Shown: positions 38,231 through 51,800 of the stretch, piece by piece | How the letters are laid out: each line of letters begins with the position of its first letter | How positions within the stretch are numbered: the first letter of the stretch is position 1 | DNA from: Onchocerca volvulus | Taxonomy: Eukaryota > Nematoda > Chromadorea > Rhabditida > Onchocercidae | Assembly (NCBI GenBank): GCA_000499405.2 | Contig: HG738138.1 | Location: forward strand, 18,267,753 to 18,331,752 | DNA: 64,000 nt | Reading direction: 5' to 3' | Program-made: the position numbers and the translations under genes | Notes under the pieces: generated by a model | What the model was told of the DNA's origin: nothing | Seen by the model: only the letters and a program-made list of their open reading frames with translations | The model's database searches: none

Positions 38231-38554
38231 ATGAAATCGAAAGGGAGTGCCGGAAGAAAGTTTCATCGCTCCGATAACAGAAGTGCTCTCATTTCAAATG
38301 AATGGAAGAAAAAGCAGAAAAGTTGAAAGGCTAAAATTTAGTTTGTAGTTTTAAAATCATTATTTTATGTAGCCCATATTAGTTTTGGAAATGATGGATT
38401 TATCTGTCAAATATATCGTTTTCCAAATTCGGCTAAGATCTTGTGATAAGACCAGTGTATCGTTTAATCTTGTTTTTAATTTGCAGCTAAATACAAAACT
38501 ATTAGATCTGATTTTGATCTTAAAATATTAAATTCAAGAAAGAATGGAAAATGA
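38231..38554 (+). CDS. Speculative two-exon basic 52-aa protein
   Basis: An ATG at 38231 opens a lysine- and arginine-rich frame. It can splice at 38321 (donor GTTGAA) to 38487 (acceptor TTGCAG) in phase, ending at a TGA at 38552-38554. The peptide starts MKSKGSAGRKFHRSDNRSA and is strongly basic. I recognise no family, and the donor is weak. The reason to record it is the in-phase join just 3' of the mitochondrial insertion. It may well be chance. Confidence 0.2.
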
Positions 38555-40518
38555 ATTTTGGCTCCAAAAAATAATGTTTCGTGCAACTTGTTTGAGCAAG
38601 CTAAAAATATTTTGCAATATTTCAGAATAATAGAAAAGAGAGAAGAGAATGCTTTGGACATAAATTCTCACATCCGGGAAGGTTCGTAAGGCGTAGGATT
38701 TTTCCTAGTCCTTGAAGAAGTTCTGAAATGTATCATAAAATGGAAGGATGAGTTTTGATGAATTAATAGCACTTCTTCCATGCTTTTCCGGAATCATTGA
38801 AAGTTTTAGGATTAATGAGAAATATTTTCGAGTTTTCTCATTTGTCGATATCTAAATTTCAAATATGAAAAGGTCTAGAAATTTAAAAGCTTTCTTCAAT
38901 TTTAATATCATCAATGAAACACCCCCTAGAAAGGACCGAAGGGAATATAATCGAGACAATGACCATCATCACCGAAAAGGATGGAATAACACATCAATTG
39001 CGCTACCCGTTCACTTCTCTGTCCTCATCAGTTTTTCAATAATTCTTTTCTTCAATCGGGTCATTTTACTTGACCAAATCATTCATCCACTATTCGTCCA
39101 TCTGAACATCGTCAAAATCTTCATCCTTCCATTGCTTCTATAGTTGATGCTTGCGATGAATATCATCATCCTGTAAAGGATCTTAGGAATCTCATTTCTG
39201 CCACTTGACATTCCTTCACATCGACATGAAATGAGTCCAGCTAGTCAAGCTCACATAGATGACACAGAATACTTCTGACTCGATGTACTTTCCTTTTTTC
39301 CCTGAACTTAATGGAAGTTCACTTTTTGTTTTGTTTTAGAAACGTCAGTAATTTCTGAAAATTCTGCTGCAATTCAATAATTTATCAAATGCTGAAAAAG
39401 ATATAATAAAGGAGAAATCTGAAGAAACCGATAAAATACAGCAGCACCGTTCCACTGATATTAGCAGCAGTATTACTCCAATAAAAGAGATTGTTAACAT
39501 CCATCATTTTTCATTGTTTCCCAAGTAAGTTTGAATTATTTTTGCCTTAGCATGTATGAATTAGTTTAAATATATTTGATGTTTCGTTTGATATTTTTTT
39601 CACGTAGAATTCATTTCCCACTTTGATGTCATTTGTAATTTGGAGTAAATCTGAATTCTAAACATCATTTATCATTCAATTGGACAGAAGTCTGATAAGT
39701 CAGTGAAGTCAATAAAGTGTCAGCAAACTCAGTTTATGAGTAAAATGCGCTAAAAACTGATAAAAACGATCAAATATTATTCAAATATTATTATCAAATT
39801 TAAACTGCCAAGTTTCAAAGTATTTATTTCTCATTTTGGAGCATGCCTTTAATTGTTTTTGACCAAGCAATAATTTAGTTAACACATATTATTCTTTAAA
39901 AATAATCTTATCTCCTAATTATCTATATTATAAATACCTTTTCCTTGTAGCTAAAACTTTGAACCTTGAAATTAAAGTTGAAATATTAAATTTTAAACCT
40001 ATCTAATGCAAACAATCTTCTGCAAATACTTTTAATTATTTAGTGTACTTCCATTATTGCGCATCATTGCACTAAGACCTGACTTGAATATTACATTTAT
40101 CTTTACTGCTCAGTCCGTAACATTAACAATAACTTGAAAGTTTGGCAGCATTCTCTTCTGGTTCCATTCTTCATTACTAAAGTAATTATAATACATTTGT
40201 TTATATTTCCGTTCACTGCTTAGTAACTCCTTGCATTCCCTTCACTCCATCACCCTTCTTTAAATCCTTTTTAGTATCATCAAAAGTGCGTAGTAAAACA
40301 AGTTTCATCTCATTTCACTTCTTGTGACACTACTTGATTTGCAGACAGTGATAAGGAGAAATGTCAGTACAAATTATCTTTCGTCATATCTATAGATTTT
40401 AGGTGCTCTGTGAAATTATGAAGATGACGGAAATATTTAAAAATAATTTAATTCCAGGAATTTTATATTTTATTCGCAATAATTTCAATTTTTATATTTG
40501 AAAATTTTTTATTTTCTT

Positions 40519-40521
<3 letters not shown>

Positions 40522-40550
<29 letters not shown>

Positions 40551-40563
40551 CCCCCCCCAAAAA

Positions 40564-40598
<35 letters not shown>
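40522..40598. repeat. Homopolymer tract: poly(T), C8, A9, poly(T)
   Basis: About 30 T are followed by eight C, nine A and then a second run of about 29 T. Such abutting homopolymers are either a degenerate simple repeat or an assembly or sequencing artefact. Confidence 0.9.
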
Positions 40599-40600
<2 letters not shown>

Positions 40601-42593
40601 AGCCAGCCGAGATAAAACTCAAACTTCCGAGATAATTTTACCAACGAATAGATTAAACTTTTGACGGTAGGAACAATGAGCCGTTCACAGCTCCATATGT
40701 GGTATAGGATTCAATCACCATCGCCATATTGAATAATTTGGTGATTTTAGTGATTCATTCTCGCTGCACTAGTGTTAAAATGCTTGTTCATCATTAACAA
40801 GCGGAAAAACAAGTCATTAAATAGTCTGGTAATTAATCTGAAATTGAAGTAATTTTTGATAATGACGAGTCACAATTATTCATCCATTTAACATGGTCTC
40901 TTCTTCAAAAATGTAAATCATGCGTTTTCCAGTTCTATTTCTTTGTTGTCTTTTTTTTTTTCGCATGAATTAATTACAGATTATCTATGGTATTTTAGAC
41001 GATGCCTTTTGCAATTTCAGGATTAAAAATCTCTTAGGAAAAGAAAATTAGCAACAAAACATTTCTCTTAAATGTAAATTACCTATTAACAAATTAGTCA
41101 CCGTTTTTAAGTAGTGGATATTTACAACGAAAAAATTTGTTTGCCGAAATTGATTTACCAAGTCTTTTTTTCTCGAAGTCTGAGCTATATTAAAATAAAT
41201 AAACGTAATGGGTTTTGAAAAACTGATTCTGGAACTTGCTTGTATTGAGAAATCGAGTGATTAAAATACATCCATCAACATTTCAGAGTTTTTTTTTCCA
41301 AAACTTTTTTTCTTTCTTTTTAAATGAAAAGAAGTTCGTATTTTCTCACATGTATTCATGCATGTATTTCTTGAAACTTATTACGACTTATTAATTAATA
41401 TTTCACTTCTTTACCTCCTCATCTCTTGCACTCACAGTATCCGTATTAATCGGTAAATTTTATCAAATATTCGGAAAAGAAGGATGGCTAAATGCAAGTG
41501 AGGACTTAAAACTAGCAAAACTTGATTTTGGTTTTTCAAGTAATTAGTGCGAAAGTATTATAATTCTGCAATCATTTACATTAAAAAAAAAAAATATTAC
41601 CTTATGATCGTAGATCCAATGTAGAATGAAAAGTATGAAAAATCATGACATCAATTTCTTAAATATGTTTCGAGCAATCAGACATAGACGAATATATCGT
41701 GTATCGGGAAAGTAATTAATGTCCAAAGTTCATGGATTTTTGTCATTTCAGATCATATTTATAACGCAGATATCTGAACTATGTATTTAAATTGCATCGT
41801 ATTATCATGTTTTTGAAGTTTTATTCACCAATTACCAGATTTTGAATTCCATCTAGAGTTTTTTTTATTTTTTTATTTTTTAATTTCTGAGATGAAATAT
41901 CTTCAGTTTTTTGATTACAATATTTTCAGCAAAATATAACATTTTTGCGCAAATTAGATTTTTTGTAGATTCTTGAAAATTTTAATGCAAAATTTAATAC
42001 ATTATATTTTCCCCATATTTTTTTTTCTTTTCATACTTTCTCTATTTTTCTATATGAGAAATCTCTCTGCTACAAGAATTCTTATTGTCAAGTAAAAATC
42101 ATCAATTTCAACCAATATTATTGAAGTTTTACTTCATAAATTCTGAATACACAATAGTTTGAATAACTGAAATACTCTCTCACCTATTCAAATAACAATA
42201 TTAATACTGTTTTATGGAAAAGAGTTACAAATATAAATTTCTTTATGATGACAATTTTGAACATTTGAATTTCACTAGGTCGAAATTTAAATTCGCGGGA
42301 AATATATAATTCGAGCATGCGTTGCTCCGCATTAGTGCTTGGATTACAGTCAGTAGTTCTATTTGATTGACCCCAAGGGATGGGGGAAGATTTTCTGGCT
42401 TCGTTAGTCACTCAGAGATATTTTCCAGGTTACGAGCAAGTTTAATTTCAGGGCTTTCTGCAAGTAGTGTCGCGTAAACGAGACTAGCATACGTCCTTTA
42501 TTCTTTCATCATCCGTGCATACTCTTGAATTTTACGTGTTTCCATTCCATGCATTTTTTTGTCACTTTAATCATTTAAATAGTAAGGCATTCT

Positions 42594-44874
42594 ATGGAAA
42601 AGAACAAAAAACGACACAATCATTTTCGTTATAAACAAAGTGTAAAACAAAAATGGGTGGAATCAGGCTGTTGTGGATTATTCTTCACGTGTAATGGGAA
42701 TGAAAGGCAAGCAGTACGTGAGGCTTATAATATTATCGAACAAGCTTTGGAAGTATGGAAGAAAGATGATCCTTCAAAAGAAGATTTCGATAATAATGTT
42801 GTTGGAAGAGAAATTAATTCTGGTAGTGATGAGGAAGATGTCGCAGATTCGGTGAAGCGTTTTTGTGATCAAGGTTTTAGTTCTTATTATCTCATTCAGG
42901 CCTTAAAATTTTGTAATTTCACATAGTCTTTACTATTCTTCTTATTATGTTCAGATTATACACTTATTTGTCCCTGATTTCATAATTTCTTGATTTATCT
43001 AAAAGACGTGGTCAATTGCTTAATGATCTTGGAGTGTGGGAAACAGTGGTGTGTTTTGAAAGAGTTGAAACAAATGAAGTTGTAATTTGAAGGGAAAAAT
43101 TTTCGAGAAAAATTTTCCCCGTCAAATTACAACTTTATTTGTTTGTTTTTAATTTACAACCATTTGACCGTACTGTTTATATCATTACATGAGCTTAACA
43201 ATTTTCATATTCATAGATTTGTTTGCGATTTTACGGTAGGCTGTTTGTTGTCTCATGACAGTAAACATTCTTCATCCTTACAACACTGAATTTGCGATCA
43301 ATCATTTATGAACACTTTTTACAGTTTGTATTCTTTCATCTAATTATTACTCGACCACTTCATAAGAAAATAAGGAATAGGCTTGCACAAAGTCGATGAA
43401 CAAAAAAAAGCCTATTCTAAAATCAAACATATAGACAGGGAAATTGTTGTTTATAAGATGTAAACGGCTAAGTCATTGCGAAATTAAAAGCGCGAAAAAT
43501 TATAAATTTAATGAAAAAACACTAAAAAGGACCATTATTCTCTTTTTATATAACTGTATTCTTAGATTTTAAGTGGGCTTATCAGACGAAGCAATGCATT
43601 TAAAAAAAAAACGCGCACAGCTTTATGAAGCCATTGAAATAAAGAAATAAATAACCTGAAATAATTAATTGGTTAAGGATATATATGTCGCCACATTAAT
43701 ACTGTACATTAAATAAGGCGACAAATGCATAATTTGATGAGTAACTCAGAAAAAAATTTGTTTTGTAAAGAAAATGAGTCAAAGTAAAATGTCAACTGAA
43801 TCAAAGTCTTCTGTAGCACGAAGCGATAAAAGGAATATAAAAAAGCGGAAAATATGGCAGCGACCAACTGGTGCGAACAATTGCTTATTTTTTGTTGTGA
43901 AAGGTATAAATGACGAAAACGTATATGATTTTGTGGATTATCTTGTTGAAATGGTATTGAGAGAGCGGTGCTGTCGTCTGTTGCAACGCGTATGGCCGGT
44001 GGAAAAAACTTGCCGAGTCGACATGGTCGAGTTAGATACGGTAATTTAAAAAATTTTAGTAGCTAATACTCCTTTGATATTCATATGAGTGGGCTGTTAC
44101 AAATATTCGTATCGCTTGATCCCTTTCCTCGGTAATATACAATTTGTCCATCTTGCCTTTTCTTACCTTGTCCTTCCCTTTTATTCTTATAAAATATTAG
44201 ACAATTGATAAATGGGAATAGAAGTATTTTTTTTTTCATATTAAACTTTGCATCTTTTTATTTAAATTTTGCTGAACAAAAAAAGAACCCATTTATTGAT
44301 GGATATAGAAAACATTTTTAGGGAGCGCTTGTGGGAAGATTTTCTGTAATGGTTAAGTAAATTCAAGTAATTTTTTCCCCGTCGACCGTGTTCATCATCA
44401 TTTTTTTTGCATCCCGATTGAAATTTATTTAAATGTTATTATTATTTGAAAAATTATTACATGTGGAAAGCTAGAGGCAGATGAGGCACAGCAGATGTCA
44501 TGATCCGATTTGTCGAGAATCTTTTCACTTTTAAATGAACAGAAGTACATTCTTCTTTCTCTATTATCAATTGAATTGATGGTGATTTTCAGGAAGTGAG
44601 TCGATTAATCTCGAAGCATTTCCATCCAGCTGAAGATGGTAGATGGCCAACATACTTATTTGAATTTAAGGCGCGAAACAATGATAGCTTGGGAAAGGGT
44701 GATGTCATGGATATGGTGTTACTGGCTTTGAAACAGTTGGCACCGGACAGTCATGTTTCATTGGATCACCCACATATTGCCATACTAGTACAGGTTGTGC
44801 ACAAATCCGTACTGCTGTCATGCATCAAACATTTCATTGCACGAAGAAAGCTCAGCTTGCATCACAAAGAATAA
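42594..44874 (+). CDS. THUMPD1: THUMP domain protein 1 (tRNA acetylation adaptor)
   Basis: Three exons join in phase: 42594-42851, 43750-44040 and 44593-44874. They give 276 aa (human THUMPD1 is 353 aa). The N-terminus has the family pattern of a basic start followed by GCCGLFFTCNGNERQAVREA, then an acidic stretch (SGSDEEDVADS). Exon 2 carries TGANNCLFFV, which begins the N-terminal THUMP-associated region, and RVWPVEKTCR. Exon 3 carries the THUMP core (YLFEFKARNND, MVLLALKQL, HPHIAILVQVV, LLSCIKHFIARRKLSLH). In yeast and human the protein (Tan1/THUMPD1) presents serine and leucine tRNAs to the acetyltransferase NAT10/Kre33 for N4-acetylcytidine at position 12. An alternative first-exon end at about 42873 (CAAG|GTTTTA) is out of phase with exon 2, so I used the donor at 42852. 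Intron 1 contains a large hairpin. Confidence 0.88.
43067..43145. repeat. Inverted repeat, 37-bp arms, 5-base loop
   Basis: Left arm 43067-43103 and right arm 43109-43145 are complementary at 33 of 37 positions, separated by CGAGA. The core arms contain AGTTGTAATTTGA and its exact reverse complement. It lies in intron 1 of THUMPD1 on the sense strand, so its RNA would fold into a long stem. Confidence 0.92.
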
Positions 44875-47800
44875 ATGAAAACGCAACAATGGCAACAGAC
44901 AAATAGAAGACATTGGACATAAAAACTGGAAGACTGAAAAATGCGCTGTCATAACGTTGAGATGGAGAGCAATATAAATTTGTATTTATTATACTTGTCA
45001 TTTAGCGGTAATTCATTGATGAAATTGTGATACTAATCAGATTTCAAATTGGACCCTAATTATTGGCATCTTAAACGAAGATCGATGAAACATTTTTACA
45101 GTTGGGTACTGTAATCTCTTTTAGATTGCTAGACGGCATACTTGACATTTAATAGCATTATTAATGATCGATTATTTCTGATGTAGTCGATAAATTTTTG
45201 CCAGCAGACATAAATGGATACAAATAGTTTTCTACTTGCTGAGTAACTTAAGAATCCTGGAAGTATACCTTTTTTTATACGACAAGTTTAGATGGTAGGA
45301 ATTTTCATTAGATGAAAAGGTCACATTTTTAATCATTTTCTCAGTAACAGTTGTTTATCCGGTGTCTTAAATAAACGTTTTTACTCGGCTGGGTTGCTGC
45401 CAGAAATAGATGTATTTTTGGCTTACACTTTATGGATCTCTCGTCGGCATTCTATGAATCATACATTTTTGATTTTTCTTCGTTTGTTGAAATTAATGTA
45501 GAGGATGATGACGAAAGGAGAGGTAGATACTATAACTATAACATGATATGACAATTTTGAAATATGGTAGGCTATCTTAACTGTTTGTTTGATTGGAAAG
45601 AAGGACATTGTGTCGATTACTCACATCTGTTTTTAGCTATTGCAGTTACTTTTTTTTTGGAAAAGTTTCCGACCGATTAGCTATATTTCTTTAGTTTATC
45701 ATAGCTCTTTCTTTTTTTGTTTCATTAAAAACAGACATTTTTCAAGTTGTCGGGATTTTTTGAATAATTTTAAAGCTGTGAATATTTCAAATTCCATTAA
45801 AATCTACTTTTCATGTTTCTCCTATTTTAAAAATGTTTTTAATGATTCGTGAAATTCATTTCTTGAAGGAAACAAAAGTCATATTTTGTAAAATAATATT
45901 AACGGAGAAGAGTAGGCTTATATGTTATACTTGATATTTATTTTAGATTTGTTATTCTTTGAGAATTCTTGTAGTTTAGGATATATTTTGATATGTCGGT
46001 TTTTGTGGATTATACTGTATTGATGATATCATAAGAGCTTTAGTAAGCAAAGGCCACATATTGAAAAGTTAAGATTAGCAAATTCGAAACATCGACGATC
46101 TAATCAGTGAATGGACGATTATCACTCGTTTCTTTTGAAAGATTAATGGCCAACACAGTGTTATTTCACAATTGAGAAATGCACATTGGCTCTATAGAAA
46201 GCAAAAAACTATCGCTGATTTTCGTTTTATCATGACCAGACAATGTCAAATAGCATTGATGGATAATTGTGATGATTTTAGGAAGGAATAGAGTACCATA
46301 CATCGACATAGAAAAAGCAATTGTTTTTAGCAGCCAATGCTTCTTGGGAGTGCGGTAAATAACAATTGTAGCAGTAGATACTTCGGATCGCTCCCTGCGA
46401 CAATTGATTATGAGCAGAAAAGAGAGAGGAATAGAGGAGCAATGCCTTCTTTCCTTCATGCTCTTTCACTTTTGTTAGTACCCTTACATTTGCTCCGTTC
46501 TATTTCAAAGACAAAAAATTTATTATTTTATTTTACATTCGAAATGTTTTGCATATTGGATGCATCAGACGAAATTTACATAATGTTATCTTCACTAGAA
46601 CACTGATATAGACTTAAATGATGCAACTTGTTCTGAGGCCTAGTTTTTCCCTTTCTGTTTAACCATGTAACTGCCTTTTATATCTGACTGATCAACAATT
46701 CGTAAACTGTTTCATTTATGTTATTTCAGACCTAGTAATTAAATTATTAACAGTATCTAAATTCTGTATAAATGAATTTAGATTATGTTCGTAAGTACAT
46801 AAATATATGCGTAAAGGGAACTGAATTGAGTTGAATTGATTTCCGTTTTCTTTTTGTTCATGTTTGTTTTTAAATTTAATGTCACGAAAGAGCGAATAAT
46901 CATACTGTGCCACCTTATACAATCATCCCGCATATCATACATCCATGTATTTATAGTTCTTTCTTACATTGCTTTGGAAATTTGTTTCATTTTCTTTGAA
47001 TTCCATTTTTTTTTCTCGTCTCATTTATTAATTTAATAATATGAGATAAGTAGTTCGCATATCTTTTATTTTGGTCACGTGATCCGATTTCAGCAATTTT
47101 TAGGTTAATGAAATTTGGATTTATGAGAAAGGAACGAAAAACTTTTTTAAGCACTTGTTAGTTCAGACATTAAATAGATTGTTTGTCGACATTGTAAAGA
47201 AGCTTTTGCAAATAAAATTTGGCGATTTCGATACAGCCATCTTGCATTTTGCTTCTTTCCACTCCTTTTTTTTTTTGTTATCATAGCCAAGTAGCTGGGT
47301 AGTACTCATTTCGATTTCTAACATTTCAGACTTCGGCACGCCATCTGTCATCAGCGTTGCTGTTTAATTGTGAAGTCATATGAATAAGCAATTTCTGTTC
47401 TTTTTTATTCCAGAGGTATTTATTTACTTAGAGCTACGATAACAAGTGTGACTGTGGAGATCAAGCTTAATTACAGCAACAGCATCAGCACATAATAACG
47501 GTTAAAATAATCGAAATTAATGTGGTATGGTTGTTGTTAAATTTTTTCGAATTTCATTTTCAGGGATTTTCAGGATAGATTACTGGAGAGCATCCTATCT
47601 AGAATAGGATATAGCTAAACATACGATATGATATAGTCATAAGTTCCTTGCAAAAAAAGAAATCAAGGACGAAAAAAAAATCGCTTAGATAATGAAATAA
47701 AATGCGCTATTATGATTTCCATTTTCATATTATCACGAAGGAAAAAGTATTAGAGTTTTTATCATGAATAGCGAGCTTAAACTAGAGAATTGTGTGATAT

Positions 47801-48803
47801 TTTCCTTTTTTATGACAACGGAAATGGATAATAATATTTTTCAAGGAATAAATATTAAATTCCCAAAGCAAATTTTATATCGAGGAAATTAAATTTTCTT
47901 CAATGTAACTTCTTTGCCTTCTTTCAAAAGACTTGTATATCTCGATTTTAGGGATGCTTGAAATCATGGCCCAAGACTTATTCTCGTGTGAAATAAACTT
48001 GAGCAACTGAATTTCAATAATATTTTTCATCTGACGGTTTTCATTTGAGAGCAAAAGTTTACAAAAATTTTTATGATCTACTTAGGAACCCTTATTCCAA
48101 CAGTAGAAAAAGATAAATTTATTTTTTATGATAATTATCCCAAATAATGCTTTTCTTTTGCAAAATTACAGAAGTGGAAATCATGACAATAAATTTCTTT
48201 CCTTTCGTTCCTTGGTCGAAACATTCTTAATGGATCAAATAAATATGTGAAATTTTGGAAATCTTTGACTTAAATTGGAAATCTGCTATGAAGCGCCCAT
48301 GTTGAGCAATTCTTAGCTGTTCTATATTACTGTTCTGGCAGTACGAAAAAAATATCGCGCATTTATAAAATAATAGATAATCCAAAATTAAACAGTTCAT
48401 GTGATATAATAGCATATGACAAGGTTTAAGATTAAATTGAGAAATATGAGTGGAACTACTGAGATAAAGTCTGATCGGCAGATCTATTTACAGCTGCAAG
48501 TTGTACTTAGAGAATCGAGATTACCAGAATAGAATCAGATTATCAAAATTGCATTAAGCATTTTTAATAAAATAAAATGTTTGATAAAAACTTTTTATTG
48601 TGCATTTACTTTTTCCTTTGTGTAATGGGTAGTGAAATATTCAGAAAATTTAGTTGCAGTGAATTTTTAACAAGGCGTCATCATCATTATTCGGTTTAAA
48701 TGATAATAATACCATAGATCGTATTAGAAGACGGATATCAATACAACCTGTTTATCAAAGCACTCATTACAGTAGACTAAGCCATCAACGGAATCGAAAT
48801 AAT
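44875..48803. other. Intergenic between THUMPD1 and KEL-8
   Basis: I found no exon chain or conserved domain in this 3.9-kb stretch. Open frames on both strands near 46166-46606 overlap each other and have no flanking splice pattern. Just upstream of 48804 the kelch-gene frame stays open back to about 48663, so the true start could lie a little upstream. Confidence 0.45.
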
Positions 48804-51800
48804 ATGGAGGATTCCATGGATTTTATTCCAAGTGGTATCAATAATGGTATGTATTCAATTTCGTATATTTTTTATGCAGCAGATGTTCGGCATTTGCCAT
48901 CATCTGTTTTTTGTAATAGTGATATTATCTGTCAAGTGATGACAAGATGCAACCATCGGACTGTCATGTTTAATCTGTTCAGTGGTTAAGCTGTCACTTG
49001 TCCTTATTATGTGGCCAACTTTTTCTGAAATGTTGATATTATTCAGATTCACCAGTAGCAAGCAACTATTTACTTGCACATCGTCTGGTATCATCGCAGA
49101 GTGTCGCAACACCACCGCTAGTTAATAGCGGTTCAAATATTCTGGAATCTACTGAGTTTCACGATGGTTTACATGCAAATGTCGTTCTCGCTAACATGTC
49201 ACATTTTCGCGATGAAAAATTCATGTGCGACATTGAAATTGAGGTATGCCCAGCTGTTAGCTTTTTAAATGTAATTTCACATAATTTCTTTACATTGATG
49301 ACTCACCTATATTGACAGCCAAAATTTCTGTACGCTTTCGTGATAAAAGTTTCATATTCGTTCCAAATTTGTCCTTAAATGTATCACAATTGGGAAAAAT
49401 TTCATGACTTGAATTTATTTGCTTATCACTTTCTATCAGTGAAATTCCATTAAGAAAGAATAGAACAGCAGGAAAAGTTTTAAAAAATATGTAAATGCAC
49501 TAAGCCTTTGTATCAAGTGAGTCGAGAGAAAGAAACTTATGTATGCATTGACAGTATGCCATTCTATTCTTGAGTTTTTTTTCCCCGGCGAAGAGCACTA
49601 TCTGTTTTCCCTTTGTCACTAAACTTTTTTTTTTTTGTTTTTGTCGTGAACATTTCAAAGTTTATTGCACATTTTCGATTCTGTTGCTTCCAAAAAAATA
49701 TTTACTTCTTGTTAGGTTCAAGAAGGTGTTATTCTTTGTAATTATAAGCTGAATAGAGGCATTCATCGTCAAAATGAGGAATAGACACATTCCTAAAAGT
49801 ATGATAACCAAGTAATAAGTATTGCTACCAATTCATATATTTCAGGTTGAAGGAAATATCTTTAGTGCTCATCGATATGTTCTTGCTGCTGCCATACCAT
49901 ATTTTCATTCAATGTTTGCATCCGAAATGATCGAATCACGTCAAAACAGGATTGCTATTCAAGTTTATCATTCGCTTTTTTTTTTCTTAATTATTTATTA
50001 AACCAAATTGTTCACTTTCTTATCTAAAATTTTACAGATAAATTAGCAGTCGCTATTATTTTATATCCAGAAAAATGTATTTTCTATATATAATGATTGG
50101 CATATAATGTTGTACTTATTCTTTTACTTCCTTTTTATTTACCAATCTCACATTATTTCAAAATAAGTTATTTTTACAGGATATTCCTGCTGTCGCCTTC
50201 CAACAACTTCTGGATTTTGCTTATACCAGCAGAATTCATATTAATGGCGATAATGTTCAACAACTGTTATATGCCGCCAGCATTTTACAGGTTGTTCATC
50301 TTTTCACAAGTAACGAAATGAGGCTTACCTGTAGCCAAGAGTACAAGAAGTATGTATTTTTAGTATGTATTTTTTTCACACATTTTTACCACCGAATAGC
50401 TATATAGATATCATTCATGATCATGAAGACATAAAATGCACACTGTATTTACGTCAAATGTTTGATTTTTTTTGCAGATGGATACTGTATGTGGTGCATG
50501 TCAGCGTTTTCTGACACAATATTTGACAACCGCCAATTGTCTCTCCATTCGTCAATTCGCTGAGCAGCACAACTGTGTCAGCTTGATGTCATCCGTTGAT
50601 GACTTTGCTATGGAGCATTTCCCAGTATATTTTGCCAAAAATAATAACTGTTTGGATCGGAAACTTACATTTTTGAAAATTCATTATTCTGAAATTATAT
50701 GTTTATTCAGGAATTACGAATGCTGCCAGATTTCATGCGAATACCGTTTGGCCATTTGATAGATCTTCTACGTAATTCTGATCTGAAAGTAAACAATGAA
50801 CAAGAGGTTACTTGTTTTTTCAATTAAAAGTAAATAACAGCGAATAATAAATATTTCTGGCAAAGAAGGAATCTTAAGATAGTGACTTCCAAAAATAGTT
50901 GAGATCACCTTATAATATGAAAGAAAATAGATAGATTACAAATGTAGATTGGTAGAGGTTTATATCTTAATAATAGGGAACACTGCGTCCAGTGGATATC
51001 TTAAATGTGATAGAATGAAGAATTTTGGGTTTTTGATATTGAATTTTGATGGATTCTCAAAGTTCTGACGTAGGATTTTTTAGGTTTTCGAAACAGTAAT
51101 ATTTTGGGTGGAAGAGAACATTGAAGAACGGAGAAATTGCTTACCAGAATTACTTGCTCTTGTTCGTTTACCACAGCTACCTACTGCTTATTTCTTGAAC
51201 AAAGTGAAAAAACATCCTTTAATCATGGTATGTTTCACATATTAAATCATGGTATGTTCCACATATTATTTGAAAAGCTGACAGTTTGTTGATAGATTAA
51301 TTTCAGCTAATTTATTCCCTAATGAATAAGTATTGTAGCTATTAATTACTTGATTGAGGAATGAAATATGGGAATAAAGATTTAGAATTGAGTAAATAAG
51401 TGTACGAATTAATGATTATCAGTTGCAATTTTTCAGGAGTGCGTTCGTTGTCGTGACTTGGTAGCAGATGCAATGAGTGAAATGATGCGTGCTCAGATTG
51501 GTCCTGGAATTAGTAGTATGGAGAGCGCATCATTCTCACCAGTATTTCCTGCTGTGAATTGTGGAACGGTGGGTCTTCATTCAGGCAGCACCACAAATTT
51601 CCAAGGTAATTTAGATCCTTTTTCGAAAAATTCCCTTTTTGAAATCTTCCGAAATGGAGAAATCTGCATAATAGATCTATTTTATTTCAACACTATTTAT
51701 GAAATAAAACTTTTTCGCGAGAAAAGTTCAACGATATCATTCAGTGATGTTTAAAGATATTAGAATACAGGTGTTAAGACGGATATATCAGCGACAAAGC

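Larger units (their letters stand above)
38023..42593. other. Large gene-poor intergenic region
   Basis: No gene is firmly supported over 4.5 kb. It contains a speculative two-exon small ORF (38231-38554), a homopolymer-rich tract (40522-40598) and many short T runs. Isolated exon-like stretches occur at 39390-39524 (ending at a good GTAAGT donor) and 41450-41548 (preceded by CACTCACAG), but their phases do not connect. Confidence 0.45.

Noticed and set aside
41450..41548. Exon-like segment after CACTCACAG, with a possible partner at 39390-39524
   Set aside because: The donor at 39524 and this acceptor are out of phase (an immediate stop results), and neither piece resembles a known protein.
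46166..46606. Overlapping ORFs on both strands in the THUMPD1-KEL-8 gap
   Set aside because: Mutually overlapping frames without splice signals or domain-like sequence.
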